36,781 bases of DNA from Saprospiraceae bacterium (GCA_020629915.1 JAHDCK010000006.1:1-36781); one strand, 5' to 3'. Shown: positions 8,523 through 17,682, counted from the stretch's first letter. Numbers and translations are program-made. Notes: generated by a model not told the origin, from the sequence alone.

Positions 8523-9948
8523 AAACCTCGTTGGAAATGGTTTTACCCATAGCGATAGGCAAGTCCATTTTGGCCTTCTTGAATTTTTCAGAGAGCAAAA
8601 CCTCCTTGAGGGAAACGATTTGCTTGCTCTTGTTCGGTACCTCGATACCGATAGTTCCCTTGCCGGGAATCGGAGCGATGATACGAATCCCCAATGCGGC
8701 CAAACTCAGGGCGATGTCGTCTTCCAGATTTTTTATTTTAGAAATACGGACACCGGGAGCAGGCACGATTTCGTAGAGCGTAACTGTCGGCCCGATGGTC
8801 GCCTTTATTTTTACAATTTCAATTTTATAATTTAAAAGCGTTTCGATGATCTGATCCTTGTTGAGTTCCAGTTCAGCCCGGTCGATTTCCACTTTTTGAT
8901 CCTCGTAGCTTTCCAGCAATTGCACGACGGGATTTTCGTAAGAACCCAAATCCAGCGTTGGATCATACGGATCGAGATGGGTTTTATTTTCTTCCTGAAT
9001 GGAAAGAGCGGGTTCTTTCGTTTTTTCCGTTTCCGAAATTTCGAGTTCCCCTTCGCCTGTTTTAAGGGTTTCGGCTTTTCCTTTCTTTTTATTTTTATCC
9101 AAATTAAAAGCCAGTTGTCCTTCTTTCAAATCTTCATTTTGAAATTCCACATCGGGCTTCGGCATTTCTGTTTCCAGAGACAATTCCGGTTTTGGTTTTG
9201 GGATTTTGGGACGTTCTCTGGGGCGGAGGGTTTCCAGCGGTTCATCTTCCACTACGTTTTCCATTTCCGGTGCGGCGCGTCTTTTCTTTCTACCCGGAAT
9301 GAGTCCTTCTATAAAATTTCCGATTTCATAAGAAATTTTGTTATAAGTCCATTCATTAAAATTGGGATTGAATACCCAGACAAGTGCTATCACAAAAGTG
9401 AATAGAAAAAAGGCAATCATACCAATCATCCCCAGGAAATTGCCCATCCATTTCCCGACTTCCGAACCAAATGCGCCTCCCCAGGGAAAATCCGAGTAGC
9501 GAAAAATAAACCCAAGGAAAAGCGAACACCATATTAATAATAGGAAAGACCAGCGAAAGAATCGGCCAAATTTGGCGAGCGGAACCCGGTTGAGCTTGCA
9601 ATAACCCGTCAGGCCAAGCATAGCGGCCACGAGGAAAGAAGACAAACCAAATATCATAAAAAAGGAGTGGGAAAGGAAAGCCCCAAGGCGTCCCAGCCAG
9701 TTTTCAATTTCGAGATTGTTATACAGGAATATCTCCCAGGAAAAGCGAGCGACTTCGTCGTAGTCCTCCTGCCAGGTAAAGAGATAAGAAACGAATGCGA
9801 TAAACAGGTAGAGTGATACCAATAGAAGTAGCAAACCCCAAATCTTAGGAATGCGTTCGTCATTCAAACCCATTTTAAACGACAACTGCGATTTATTTTT
9901 CTTCGCTCTTCTCTTTTTCTTCTTCGGCTGTTCTTTAGCTGTTGCCAT
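8467..9948 (-). CDS. ftsK: FtsK/SpoIIIE DNA translocase, N-terminal membrane and alpha part (frame broken at Walker A)
   Basis: This frame starts with a lysine-rich tail (KKKKRRAKKNK) and has four membrane helices (about 33-57, 88-115, 128-150 and 168-192), the FtsK 4TM module. A long charged Pro/Glu/Lys linker follows (about 220-345), then the alpha domain (LNYKIEIVKIKATIGPTVTLYE, IRIIAPIPGKGTIGIEVPN). FtsK anchors at the division septum and pumps chromosome ends apart. At EVFVADLAKM family members continue with Pro-His-Leu and Walker A. Here the frame runs into about ten unrelated residues and a stop. Removing the presumed 5-nt deletion restores a protein of about 830 residues. A TACATTTG box lies 23 bp upstream of the ATG. 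Confidence 0.88.
   Translation of the reverse strand: MATAKEQPKKKKRRAKKNKSQLSFKMGLNDERIPKIWGLLLLLVSLYLFIAFVSYLFTWQEDYDEVARFSWEIFLYNNLEIENWLGRLGAFLSHSFFMIFGLSSFLVAAMLGLTGYCKLNRVPLAKFGRFFRWSFLLLIWCSLFLGFIFRYSDFPWGGAFGSEVGKWMGNFLGMIGMIAFFLFTFVIALVWVFNPNFNEWTYNKISYEIGNFIEGLIPGRKKRRAAPEMENVVEDEPLETLRPRERPKIPKPKPELSLETEMPKPDVEFQNEDLKEGQLAFNLDKNKKKGKAETLKTGEGELEISETEKTKEPALSIQEENKTHLDPYDPTLDLGSYENPVVQLLESYEDQKVEIDRAELELNKDQIIETLLNYKIEIVKIKATIGPTVTLYEIVPAPGVRISKIKNLEDDIALSLAALGIRIIAPIPGKGTIGIEVPNKSKQIVSLKEVLLSEKFKKAKMDLPIAMGKTISNEVFVADLAKMLDHCGCHGSW
8499..8500 (-). other. frameshift junction in ftsK (apparent 5-nt deletion)
   Basis: On the minus strand the sequence reads GCA AAA ATG C TTG ATC ATT GCG. 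Family members read Lys-Met-Pro-His-Leu-(Leu/Ile)-Ile-Ala here, so the Pro-His codons have been reduced from six bases to one. The result is a +1 change of frame and a stop 30 bases later. No slippery heptamer or recoding signal is visible. Confidence 0.75.
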
Positions 9949-9971
9949 ACGTTCCGGTACGTGATTTTATA

Positions 9972-9979
9972 CAAATGTA
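9972..9979 (-). promoter_or_regulatory. candidate -7 promoter box (TACATTTG) of ftsK
   Basis: TACATTTG on the minus strand matches TAnnTTTG and lies 23 bp before the ftsK ATG, implying a leader of about 18 nt. No TTG -33 element is seen at the usual spacing. Confidence 0.45.
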
Positions 9980-10004
9980 TTTAAAAAAAAGTAGATATTA
10001 AAAA

Positions 10005-11045
10005 TTATTGGTTAGACGTTTTCCACAGTTCCTTGCTTAGCCATTCTCCAAGGAGTTTTTGGCCTTCGGGGGTTAGATGTGGATCATTGGTAAAAAAGAG
10101 CGTTTCGGGGTTATCTATGGTTTGTAAAAACTCTAATGCATTGATAATTTTTGCATTAGAATTTTTTAATGCGGGTTGCAGTGCACGAAGGAAGGGATAG
10201 GATATTTGCTGGAAATCTGTTTCGGGTGGAGCGGTGCATCCGAGTTGTTCCATTTGTTGCTGGTGTTGGTCGCTTACTTGGATGCAATGTGGAATAACCA
10301 ATACGATTTTTTTTGTTGTTTCCGGAAATTGATGGAGGAGTTCCCTGATTTCCGAAAAGTAATTTTGGAGGATTTTCTGTTTTTTTTCTTTTGTAAAAAT
10401 AGTTTGATAGAGATAATCCGGCTCGGCCTGAAAATACAAACGGCTGCGATGAGAATATTTTTTCGGGTCAAATTTTTGCGCAATTTGCCGGGGTTGGGGA
10501 GGTGTATCATTGTAGAATAAAGTTCGTATGTTTTTTAGTCTTATGTTTAGGTAAGGTAAAACTTTTAGGTAGCGGGATAAAAACCAGTAGCTTTTTCTAA
10601 AAAAGGAAATATTGGAACTGGCATAGGGCGGATCGTATTCCAGTAAATCATTTCCGACGTAAATTTGATATATTAAAATATCAGGATTGAATTGCTGGTT
10701 TCGCTTTTTGGCCATAAGGCGACTTTGAGTAATTGTCGTTCCGGAGATGGCACTGTTGATGATTTGCCAGTGGGGTTTGTTTTGACGGAGTGTTTTTAGA
10801 TAGCTATTGGGATCGGCGGAAAAGGAATCTCCGAGGGCGAGGAGAGTTGTATCTTTTTTTGTTTTATTAGAATTTAAATTATTTAAAAGAGCCAATTCAC
10901 TTCCGTAAAAATCAAACCAGTAATTTCTGTAGGTGATTTCTAATAAAATAAATACAACGGCAAACAGATAAAAAAGATAAAGAGATCCGCGGAAAAGTTG
11001 CTTAACCCATTTTAATGATTTGATATAAAATATGTTTTTCTCCAA
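10005..11045 (-). CDS. membrane-anchored SGNH/GDSL hydrolase-like protein
   Basis: The protein has 346 residues. One hydrophobic segment (about 18-38) should anchor it, with the rest in the periplasm. The GDSF motif (Gly72-Asp73-Ser74) provides a nucleophile-type serine. A C-terminal DPHLTPEG (Asp321, His323) supplies the Asp-x-x-His type pair of SGNH esterases. GNDLLEYDPPY near residue 135 may supply the Gly/Asn oxyanion block. Related single-pass SGNH proteins remove or transfer acyl groups on sugars. It is the last gene of the seven-gene minus-strand operon and overlaps the preceding methyltransferase by 44 nt. I infer acetyl or acyl editing of the locus product; the substrate is unknown. 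Confidence 0.72.
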   Translation of the reverse strand: MEKNIFYIKSLKWVKQLFRGSLYLFYLFAVVFILLEITYRNYWFDFYGSELALLNNLNSNKTKKDTTLLALGDSFSADPNSYLKTLRQNKPHWQIINSAISGTTITQSRLMAKKRNQQFNPDILIYQIYVGNDLLEYDPPYASSNISFFRKSYWFLSRYLKVLPYLNIRLKNIRTLFYNDTPPQPRQIAQKFDPKKYSHRSRLYFQAEPDYLYQTIFTKEKKQKILQNYFSEIRELLHQFPETTKKIVLVIPHCIQVSDQHQQQMEQLGCTAPPETDFQQISYPFLRALQPALKNSNAKIINALEFLQTIDNPETLFFTNDPHLTPEGQKLLGEWLSKELWKTSNQ

Positions 11046-11682
11046 TATTTATTTGATTTTCCAGTTCTTTCATTTTCAAATCATGCTCTAGTGCCAGTTG
11101 AGTTATTTTATCTAAATCACATTCTTCTGTTAAAATCATAATGATTTTGGTTGTACTTGAAATAAATAACTTTAACTGCTGAAACAAACCTTTAAAATAC
11201 AAAAAATCTTCTCCTCCAAAAAATGCGGCTTCCGTCATATCCTTCGGCTCGCGTGAAAAAAAAGGAGGATTGATGAAAATAAAATCAAATTCTTGCGGAG
11301 GAATTTTATCAAATAAATCAGACTCAATACAAATGATTTGCAGGTTATGATTTTCTGCATTTTCTTCCAGTCCTTTTATAGCCACGGGATTAATATCCGA
11401 AGCGGTCACTTTTGCTCCTCCTTGCGCAGCAAGCAGGCTCACTAATCCGTTTCCTGCTCCCAACTCCAGGAAAGATTTATTTTTAGGATCGATTTTATCT
11501 AAATAATCAATCAGCATCTTTGTCGCAAAAAAGCCCGGATAAAAAACGCTGGGATATATTTTTAATTTTAAATTTTTATATTTGTAGAAATAGGGTTTGG
11601 AAAATTTCCAGCGATAATACTTCCATAAATAGGGTTGAACCCAATGGCGGATTTTATTTAAATATTCATTTTTAGTATTCAA
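11002..11682 (-). CDS. class I methyltransferase with NPPF motif (MTS/PrmB-like)
   Basis: The protein has 226 residues. It contains motif I FLELGAGNGLVSLLAAQGG (about 91-109), the acidic ribose binder in VTASDINPVA, and FIFINPPFF. The NPP[FY] signature belongs to N-methyltransferases acting on planar amino or amide groups (RsmC/PrmB/HemK type). The membership fits the fold, but the target cannot be named. The apparent start is TTG, overlapping the radical SAM stop codon by 4 nt (TTGA), and no ATG lies nearby. It sits between a radical SAM gene and the SGNH gene in the operon. It could be housekeeping, but the tight overlaps suggest joint expression with the glycan genes. Confidence 0.8.
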   Translation of the reverse strand: MNTKNEYLNKIRHWVQPYLWKYYRWKFSKPYFYKYKNLKLKIYPSVFYPGFFATKMLIDYLDKIDPKNKSFLELGAGNGLVSLLAAQGGAKVTASDINPVAIKGLEENAENHNLQIICIESDLFDKIPPQEFDFIFINPPFFSREPKDMTEAAFFGGEDFLYFKGLFQQLKLFISSTTKIIMILTEECDLDKITQLALEHDLKMKELENQINIGEKHILYQIIKMG

Positions 11683-13190
11683 AATCCTTCGATTTCAGGT
11701 TGTCGGTAACGCAGCCAGAATTTTTGCAATGCCTTGATCTCGTAGGGGAATTTATGCCAGCCCATTTTATATCGCCAACTGGAAACGCCTCGGATAACTT
11801 TCTTTTGGAAGTTGCTCAACTTGACATCGGAGTGGGTCGGGTAGTAGCCATTCAGCACTACTTCAAAATTTTTAATTTCATCGATCATCTGAGCGGTTAG
11901 CCAGGGCGTGAGGGGATTTTTTCGCAGGTCAAATTTTTCCCACTGCGGACTGATCCAGTCTTCCAGTTTTTCGGGAAATTTAAATCCGGCTTCCGTGATG
12001 CGTTGATACAATTCGGAACCTTCCGTGGGAACGGGACTATAAACATATATGATAATTTCCGTGTCCGGGTTGACGGCTTTTACTTTTTTTATAAATTGTA
12101 TCTCGCTGCGAATTTGATCCATCACTTCCTTCTGGCTTCGTCCCGGTAATCCCAAAACAAAAGAATACTCCGGAATAATATCAAATTTTTTCATGCGTTC
12201 GGCAAAGCGAATGATTTGCGCGCCGGTTTGTTTGCCGCCTTTGTCCATTGCCTTGAGGATGTGATCGCTCCCGCTCTCCGCTCCAAAAAATATCATCCGG
12301 CAACCAGAGTCCCGCATAATTTTCAGCGTATCATCTTTGTATTTGTCTAATGTATCAATGCGTCCTTCTCCCCACCAGTTCATGTTTTCATTCAGCATCA
12401 ATTTAGAAAATTCCAATGTTCTTTTTTCTGATACGTAGAAATTGTTGTCGTGAAATTCGATGGCATCTGCACCGTAAGTCTCCTTGATTTTTTTTATATC
12501 ATTATAAATGAGTTGCGCACTTCTTCCTCGCCAACGCGCTTCGTAAATCGGAACAACAGCACAAAAGGAACACTTGAAGGGGCAGCCCATGCTGGAATGA
12601 TAAGCGAGTGTGTTCTCACCCAAAAAAGTCTTTGCCAAATAGTTTTTTATCGGATAAAATGAATTTAAATATTCGTAAGGGAGATCAGGGAGCGCGTCCT
12701 GATCCAGCAGGCTCTCCTTGTTGGTTTTTACAATGTCGCCCTTCTCCGTTTTATAAATTAAATTTGAGATAAACTCATAAGGTTTATTATTATTTAAAGC
12801 ATCTAGCAGTTCGGGGAAACATTTGTCGCCGGGCCCATTTATAGCAAAATCCACGTAGCCGGAATTGAGGACAACCTTGTGCTGATTGGAAGCAAAATAG
12901 CCACCCCAGATATTGATGACTTCAGGGAATTGCTCCCGCACTTTTTTGGCGAAGGGAATGGCCTGTTGCAGTTGCGGCCCTGGCATCACGGTCATCCCCA
13001 GGAACCGAAATTCCCCTGTGGCTAAGTAACGGTTGATAGTTTGCCAGGGATCTTTTTCCATGTTTCCATCCACAAAAACATATTCGTGTTTTCCATGTAT
13101 GCTTGCGCCTACTTGCAGGATGCTGTTTGGAATGCGGTGCTTGGCATTCGCACTTCGCGGATTAAAAAGTATGATTTTATTTTGGCTCAT
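11679..13190 (-). CDS. B12-binding-domain radical SAM enzyme, paralogue 1
   Basis: The protein has 503 residues. An N-terminal Rossmann-like cobalamin-binding-type domain (about 1-140) contains LGMTVMPGPQ and INIWGGYFAS. A radical SAM barrel follows with Cys203, Cys207 and Cys210 in GCPFKCSFC, the CxxxCxxC that binds the SAM-cleaving [4Fe-4S] cluster, plus IEFHDNNF and FFGAESGSDHIL strands. The DxHxxG cobalamin-ligating histidine is absent (VFVDGNMEK), so any cobalamin would be bound without a protein His ligand. Such enzymes methylate or rearrange unactivated carbons. The C-terminal ~120 residues are a family-specific extension. It lies 45 bp downstream of the glycosyltransferase. Its distance from the other two local paralogues suggests a separate reaction. 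Confidence 0.88.
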   Translation of the reverse strand: MSQNKIILFNPRSANAKHRIPNSILQVGASIHGKHEYVFVDGNMEKDPWQTINRYLATGEFRFLGMTVMPGPQLQQAIPFAKKVREQFPEVINIWGGYFASNQHKVVLNSGYVDFAINGPGDKCFPELLDALNNNKPYEFISNLIYKTEKGDIVKTNKESLLDQDALPDLPYEYLNSFYPIKNYLAKTFLGENTLAYHSSMGCPFKCSFCAVVPIYEARWRGRSAQLIYNDIKKIKETYGADAIEFHDNNFYVSEKRTLEFSKLMLNENMNWWGEGRIDTLDKYKDDTLKIMRDSGCRMIFFGAESGSDHILKAMDKGGKQTGAQIIRFAERMKKFDIIPEYSFVLGLPGRSQKEVMDQIRSEIQFIKKVKAVNPDTEIIIYVYSPVPTEGSELYQRITEAGFKFPEKLEDWISPQWEKFDLRKNPLTPWLTAQMIDEIKNFEVVLNGYYPTHSDVKLSNFQKKVIRGVSSWRYKMGWHKFPYEIKALQKFWLRYRQPEIEGF

Positions 13191-13235
13191 TGAGCGTTGT
13201 TTTTTAGACTTCCCAAGTTAAAATAATTTACCAGC

Positions 13236-14279
13236 TTATAAAAATAACGTTTTATAATATTTGATATATTGTTCAACTGTTTTTCTGATGGTGTAGGGGT
13301 TTTGGATTTTTTCTATTGTGGGATTATTGAGAAAATGAAGAACCGCCTTTGAAAACTCCTCTGCATTATTGCCAATTTTCCAGTGTGTTCCTTCTTCAGC
13401 CACGCCGACCTTCCTGGAAATGATCCGGGTTTGGTTGGCCAGGGCCTCCGGAAAAATCATCCCGAAACTTTCGTAGGTCGAAGGATGTAAAAGTACCTGA
13501 CTTCGGGCGATAAGTTCCAGGGTTTTTTGCCTTGAAATTTTACCTGTAAAATGAATATGATGTTCTAGTCCTGCGGCTTTACTTTGGGCTTCCAGCTTTT
13601 CTCTCTCCGGCCCGTCTCCAACGATATAAGCTCGAATATTTTTCTTATAGATTTGTGTTTTTTGTATGGTTTTTATAAAAGTATGAAAATCTTTTAGCTC
13701 TGTCAAATTACCCACTCCAATGACATCAATATCTTTTTTTACAGATGGCATCGTATCTTCTTCCGCTACTCCGAAGGGAATAATGGTTTGACTTTGGATT
13801 CCGGTATTTTGGTGCAGGACTTCTGTTTGAAATGCAGACTGAGTGATAAAATTTAGATTATTTAAATTTAATCTTTTTAAATATTTGTTTTCTTTTTTAG
13901 CATCCTGACCCATGAAAGAAACAAGGTGTGGGACATTTTTTCTTCTGGAAAGCCGTTGCCCAATCCAAGCGGTATCTGCCAGCCAAAAACTATGAATGAG
14001 GTCAACGGGTGTTTTTTGATGTATTTTAAAAAAACGAAAATAAGCCCGGCTAAAGATCAGAAAACGCTTGAAAAAACCTTTAGCATGACAAGGAAAAACA
14101 GGTAGGCTATTCCAGTGGTAAGGGGTTTTAGAAAAAGGAAAATGAAGTGTGATTATACTTATATTAAAATAATTGCTTAATTCTTTAACGAAAATCTGAA
14201 GGGCTGGGATACAAGTAGAATCTGCTTCATCTTTTGCAAAGCCGGAGGTGATGATTAATATATGTTTTTTCTTGTTCAA
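13236..14279 (-). CDS. GT-B glycosyltransferase, family 4 like
   Basis: The protein has 347 residues with two Rossmann domains. The N-terminal acceptor domain starts HILIITSGFAKDE. The C-terminal donor domain has VIGVGNLTELKDF, AYIVGDGPEREKLEAQ, HFTGKISRQKTLELIARS and the E-x7-E motif region ESFGMIFPEALAN. This is the pattern of retaining GT4 enzymes using nucleotide-sugars. The start is TTG at 14279, with no ATG close by. It lies 12 bp after a methyltransferase and 45 bp before a radical SAM gene in the operon. It probably adds one sugar to an envelope glycan on the cytoplasmic side. Confidence 0.9.
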   Translation of the reverse strand: MNKKKHILIITSGFAKDEADSTCIPALQIFVKELSNYFNISIITLHFPFSKTPYHWNSLPVFPCHAKGFFKRFLIFSRAYFRFFKIHQKTPVDLIHSFWLADTAWIGQRLSRRKNVPHLVSFMGQDAKKENKYLKRLNLNNLNFITQSAFQTEVLHQNTGIQSQTIIPFGVAEEDTMPSVKKDIDVIGVGNLTELKDFHTFIKTIQKTQIYKKNIRAYIVGDGPEREKLEAQSKAAGLEHHIHFTGKISRQKTLELIARSQVLLHPSTYESFGMIFPEALANQTRIISRKVGVAEEGTHWKIGNNAEEFSKAVLHFLNNPTIEKIQNPYTIRKTVEQYIKYYKTLFL

Positions 14280-14291
14280 TAGCTTAAATAT

Positions 14292-15095
14292 TTATTGTTG
14301 CTTTTGAAAATGAATATAGAAATGATCCGCCCGGTTGTAGAAAAATTTTAAATGTCCTGATATTTTATCCATATTAAATAACAAATTTAATATACTTTTT
14401 TTATTGTTAAATGCAGGTTGTAAGTAGGAGGGCGGAACAAAACTTCCGATAGAGCGAATGGCCTTTGCCTGAAATTCCGGCTCAAATATTCTAATAAAAT
14501 CAGCGGGAGAATAGTACCAGGTTTTGATAGTAGTTTGCCCATCTAAATTAGCCTCCACAGGAATGCCTTTTGACCGTCTGTTTGCTTTTTTTAAATCCCT
14601 TTTCAATAAAAAATACATATATTCCCACCAGCAATATTTTCCTATCACCACTGCGATAAAATGACCGCCGGGCCGGAGCAAATTAGACAGGTTTTTTACA
14701 GCACTCCGGATAGCCTTTTCATCCAGACAATTAATCCCGCCAAAATTAGAAAAAATTAAATCATATTTGTTATTTGATGATAGTTGTTGAAGGTTTTCGA
14801 TAGAAATAGTTTTTGTTTGTATAAAATTTTCCTTGTTTTCTTGCTTCACTTTTTGCTGAGTCATTCTAATCATTTCACTGGAAATATCTGTTGCTAAAAC
14901 CCGGCATCCCTGCTTAGTCAACCAAAGCGCGTCTTCTCCGGTTCCGCAGTTTAGCTCTAGGACATTTTGAATATTATTTTTTTGTATAAAAGGTTCTAAG
15001 TAACGATAGACCAATTGTCGTTGCAGTTGCCCGATGGAAGTGTGGGTAAACTGCTCGTCGTAATCTCCGGCTATGTCATCAAAGGCGGACTCCAT
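14292..15095 (-). CDS. class I SAM-dependent methyltransferase
   Basis: The protein has 267 residues. The N-terminus FDDIAGDYDEQFTHTSIGQLQR is typical of small-molecule methyltransferases. Motif I is VLELNCGTGEDALWL (about 40-54) with acidic VLATDISSEM; the motif IV region is YDLIFSNFGGINCL, followed by LRPGGHFIAVVIG. The C-terminal part (WWEYMYFLLKRDLKKANRRSKG, then YYSPADFIRIFEPEF) resembles methyltransferases found in polysaccharide and lipid clusters. Its ATG directly follows the TAG of the upstream radical SAM gene with no gap, which indicates translational coupling. It may methylate the same substrate as that radical SAM protein, though this is inference. Confidence 0.86.
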   Translation of the reverse strand: MESAFDDIAGDYDEQFTHTSIGQLQRQLVYRYLEPFIQKNNIQNVLELNCGTGEDALWLTKQGCRVLATDISSEMIRMTQQKVKQENKENFIQTKTISIENLQQLSSNNKYDLIFSNFGGINCLDEKAIRSAVKNLSNLLRPGGHFIAVVIGKYCWWEYMYFLLKRDLKKANRRSKGIPVEANLDGQTTIKTWYYSPADFIRIFEPEFQAKAIRSIGSFVPPSYLQPAFNNKKSILNLLFNMDKISGHLKFFYNRADHFYIHFQKQQ

Positions 15096-16550
15096 CTAGC
15101 GGGCTAATTTGTGTTGTGGTTTTTTTAAAATGGCAGCCGGGGCGTAATAGGCAAGTGAGGCGATTTTTTTTATAAGAAAAGGATTAATATCTTGAGGATT
15201 GCGCAGGAGATGTTGCAGAGCAGTTGTTCCCTGCTTGCGTCGAAACAGGCAGTGAATCCACCGATGCAATTGCTTGTAAAAAGTAGGCGGAAACGTAGCA
15301 GGATACATCATATCTAAATCATCTGAATCTGTCCAATTCTGTTTTTCCTTCATCAAAGTCTTTACCCGGTCGTAAAATAAAGTGCCGGGCAGAGGATAAG
15401 AAACCGAAACGCCGATGTCATCCGGCATGATGTCCAGCAGCATTTTTTTGGTGAGCAAAATGTCTTCCCAGTTTTCTTCCAGGTAACCAAACTGTAAAAA
15501 GAAACCCATTTTGATTTCCTGCGCTTTTAATTTTTTCCCGGCTTCATAAATCTGCTCTACCTTCGTTCCCTTGTCCATCGCATCCAGGATTTTTTGGGAG
15601 CCGGATTCTGCTCCGACCCAAACAATATCCAGGCCGGAATCCTTCAATGCCTGTATGGTATCTTCCTTGAGCAAAAGGTCAACTCTGGACTGTATTTTAT
15701 ATTTAAAATTTAAATTTCTCTTTTTTACCTCATCTCTGAATTTTTGAACCCAGCCGGGTTTTAATCCAAAAATATCATCACAGACCCAAAAATAATGCAC
15801 ATCATATTCGTTGATTAAATATTCGATTTCTTTTGCTACACGTTCCGGGCTTCGGGAATTATAGCGATTTCCGTAGATGGGTTTGGCGCACCAGTTGCAT
15901 TTGTAGGGACAGCCTCGCGTCGTCGCAAAATTTAGGGAAAAGTATCCATGCGCTTCCATCCAGATTTTTTTGTAGGATGGAATATCCACTAAATCCCAGG
16001 CCGGATCGGGCAGCGTATCCAAATCTCTTAGCACGGGACGACGGTTATTTTTTTGCGGCGCACCTTCGGATTGCCAGACGATGCCGGGAATATTCTCCGG
16101 AGTGAAATTTTCAGAATTGATTTTTACTAATAAATCTTTTAGCGTTTCTTCTCCTTCTCCAAGTAAAACATAATCGGCTCCCTGCTCTAAATATTTTTCA
16201 AAATGATCCGTAGAATCCGAACTGCAAACCATCACGGTGCAACCGTGTTCTTTTCCGATTTCACACAAGCGAAAAGCCGCTTCCCGCATTTTGGTCAGAC
16301 ACATTTTAGTGAGGTAATTAAATCCATCATCGTAGATAACGAGAAAATCAGGTTTTTCTTTTTTTATTATAGGTAAAATTTCATTGGGACTTTCCCGGAG
16401 ATTGGTGTCAAACAAGGCGACCTCGTAACCCATTTCCCGAACGGCTGCCGCAGCGTAGATTGTCCCGTAGGGCGGGTAGGGCATTTGGGTATTCCATTGC
16501 TTGGGATCAAAGCGATAGAAATAAGAGTGTGTGAATAATACCTTTTTCAT
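15096..16550 (-). CDS. B12-binding-domain radical SAM enzyme, paralogue 2
   Basis: The protein has 484 residues from the preferred ATG at 16550. This start overlaps the previous stop as ATGA, while an ATG 15 nt upstream lies inside that gene. An N-terminal B12-binding-type domain (KKVLFTHSYFYRFDPKQW..., about 1-135) is followed by a radical SAM core with Cys214, Cys218 and Cys221 (GCPYKCNWC), WVCDDIFGL, and WVGAESGSQKILDAMDKG. The cobalamin His motif is missing (ALFDTNLRES). It clearly resembles the protein at 24552 along its whole length, including FTHxYF at the N-terminus, PYPP, and the MMYPATFPPTFY-like tail. The two are paralogues and may act at consecutive or equivalent steps. Confidence 0.88.
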   Translation of the reverse strand: MKKVLFTHSYFYRFDPKQWNTQMPYPPYGTIYAAAAVREMGYEVALFDTNLRESPNEILPIIKKEKPDFLVIYDDGFNYLTKMCLTKMREAAFRLCEIGKEHGCTVMVCSSDSTDHFEKYLEQGADYVLLGEGEETLKDLLVKINSENFTPENIPGIVWQSEGAPQKNNRRPVLRDLDTLPDPAWDLVDIPSYKKIWMEAHGYFSLNFATTRGCPYKCNWCAKPIYGNRYNSRSPERVAKEIEYLINEYDVHYFWVCDDIFGLKPGWVQKFRDEVKKRNLNFKYKIQSRVDLLLKEDTIQALKDSGLDIVWVGAESGSQKILDAMDKGTKVEQIYEAGKKLKAQEIKMGFFLQFGYLEENWEDILLTKKMLLDIMPDDIGVSVSYPLPGTLFYDRVKTLMKEKQNWTDSDDLDMMYPATFPPTFYKQLHRWIHCLFRRKQGTTALQHLLRNPQDINPFLIKKIASLAYYAPAAILKKPQHKLAR

Positions 16551-17512
16551 ATAATTTTCATCCATTTACGAATCTGATCCAGTTGAATATTATGTTTTTT
16601 TTCGTATAATAAAATTCGTTCTTTAATTTTATCAATAACCTTTGTCTGAAAACTTTCCGGGTGATGTTTGGACACATTTTTAGTGGATTTAAATGCCAGA
16701 TCAAATTCTGATTTTTTCATCCCTGTAAATTTTTTTCTCCAAACGGAATGTGTTCCCTTTCTAAAAAAATCATCCAACCAATTTCCAATAAGACCAGAAA
16801 AAACAAATTCAAAAAATCTTTTTATAAGATTATTATTTGTGGGTTTTATATGTTCTGTTTCTCTGCGCCGTGCGTTGGGATAAAAATCATGGACCCAGGC
16901 ATTTGTTTCCATAAATTTATGGTAAAATTTTGGATTGGTCATAGGTAGCAGGGTGACAATTTCGGTTGCCGTGAAGATATTTTTTTCTTCAATTTCCAGA
17001 TTATCGGTAGTGACGAAATAATTAACACAAAAATATTTGTGAGAATTGAATAAAAATATTTTTTTATACAATATTAAAAAAGTGCGTGCTATCCAGAGCC
17101 TCCCCGGTTTTGTGATTATAAAAAAATCAATATCTCCATCTTTAGTCTGGACATTTTTTGAGAGTGCTCCCGAAATAAAAACAGCTCTTACAAAAGGAAA
17201 ACCATGAATGAATCGAGCTTGTTTAATGGCCTTAGGAAAAATATTTTTAGCGCGTTGATTATTCTCCTTTCTTTTTTTTATATTAGAAAAATTTTCTTCC
17301 AGGCTGTATAAGTTTTCAGAACAAGATAAATAATGATTTTGATGAAAATGTTGCAGCTCTTCCTCCAACCTGTGAATGGAGTTTATCTTCTCTGGACTGA
17401 ATCGTTTGATTTCTTCTGTAGTGAGGGGATAGGAAAATACATCGAAGTAGAACAAGGGGCAAAGGCATTGTTCAAGTACAAGAGAAGGTTTATTGGGATT
17501 CGATGTTGTCAT
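16547..17512 (-). CDS. nucleotidyltransferase-fold protein
   Basis: The protein has 321 residues. An N-terminal helical part (about 1-100, perhaps winged-helix-like) precedes the polymerase-beta nucleotidyltransferase signature SGALSKN...DGDIDFFII (Gly115-Ser118, Asp127 and Asp129). The third acidic residue could lie in the strand near CVNYFVTTDNLEIEE. A short hydrophobic stretch occurs near 240 (FFEFVFSGLIGNWL). Proteins of this fold transfer nucleotidyl groups to small molecules, proteins or RNA; the substrate here is unknown. It is the first gene of the operon ending at 10005 and is coupled to the radical SAM gene by an ATGA overlap. This constant pairing suggests it activates or tags the same pathway product. 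Confidence 0.7.
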   Translation of the reverse strand: MTTSNPNKPSLVLEQCLCPLFYFDVFSYPLTTEEIKRFSPEKINSIHRLEEELQHFHQNHYLSCSENLYSLEENFSNIKKRKENNQRAKNIFPKAIKQARFIHGFPFVRAVFISGALSKNVQTKDGDIDFFIITKPGRLWIARTFLILYKKIFLFNSHKYFCVNYFVTTDNLEIEEKNIFTATEIVTLLPMTNPKFYHKFMETNAWVHDFYPNARRRETEHIKPTNNNLIKRFFEFVFSGLIGNWLDDFFRKGTHSVWRKKFTGMKKSEFDLAFKSTKNVSKHHPESFQTKVIDKIKERILLYEKKHNIQLDQIRKWMKII

Positions 17513-17660
17513 AAGAAAATAAAAAAATACAAGTTTTTTATATTCAACAAATTGAGTATTACAATATAATGGTTAGTTTGTTATCAGGAAAAGGGAAGTG
17601 TTGTTATAAAGCAGGTCATTACAAGATTTTAACAAGGTAAAAAAAAAATGTAAGTTAATC

Positions 17661-17682
17661 CCCAAAAATGTCATATTTTGGG
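17661..17682. promoter_or_regulatory. inverted repeat in the divergent promoter region
   Basis: CCCAAAA, eight bases, then TTTTGGG forms a 7-bp perfect dyad 22 bp before the O-antigen-ligase-like ATG, in the 192-bp gap shared with the divergent nucleotidyltransferase operon. It could be an operator or a leader hairpin. Nothing else in the gap is recognised. Confidence 0.3.

Noticed and set aside
8479-9405. Several open frames on the plus strand across ftsK (for example 8479-8835 and 8896-9405)
   Set aside because: They are antisense to a clearly conserved protein and show no domain or start signal of their own.
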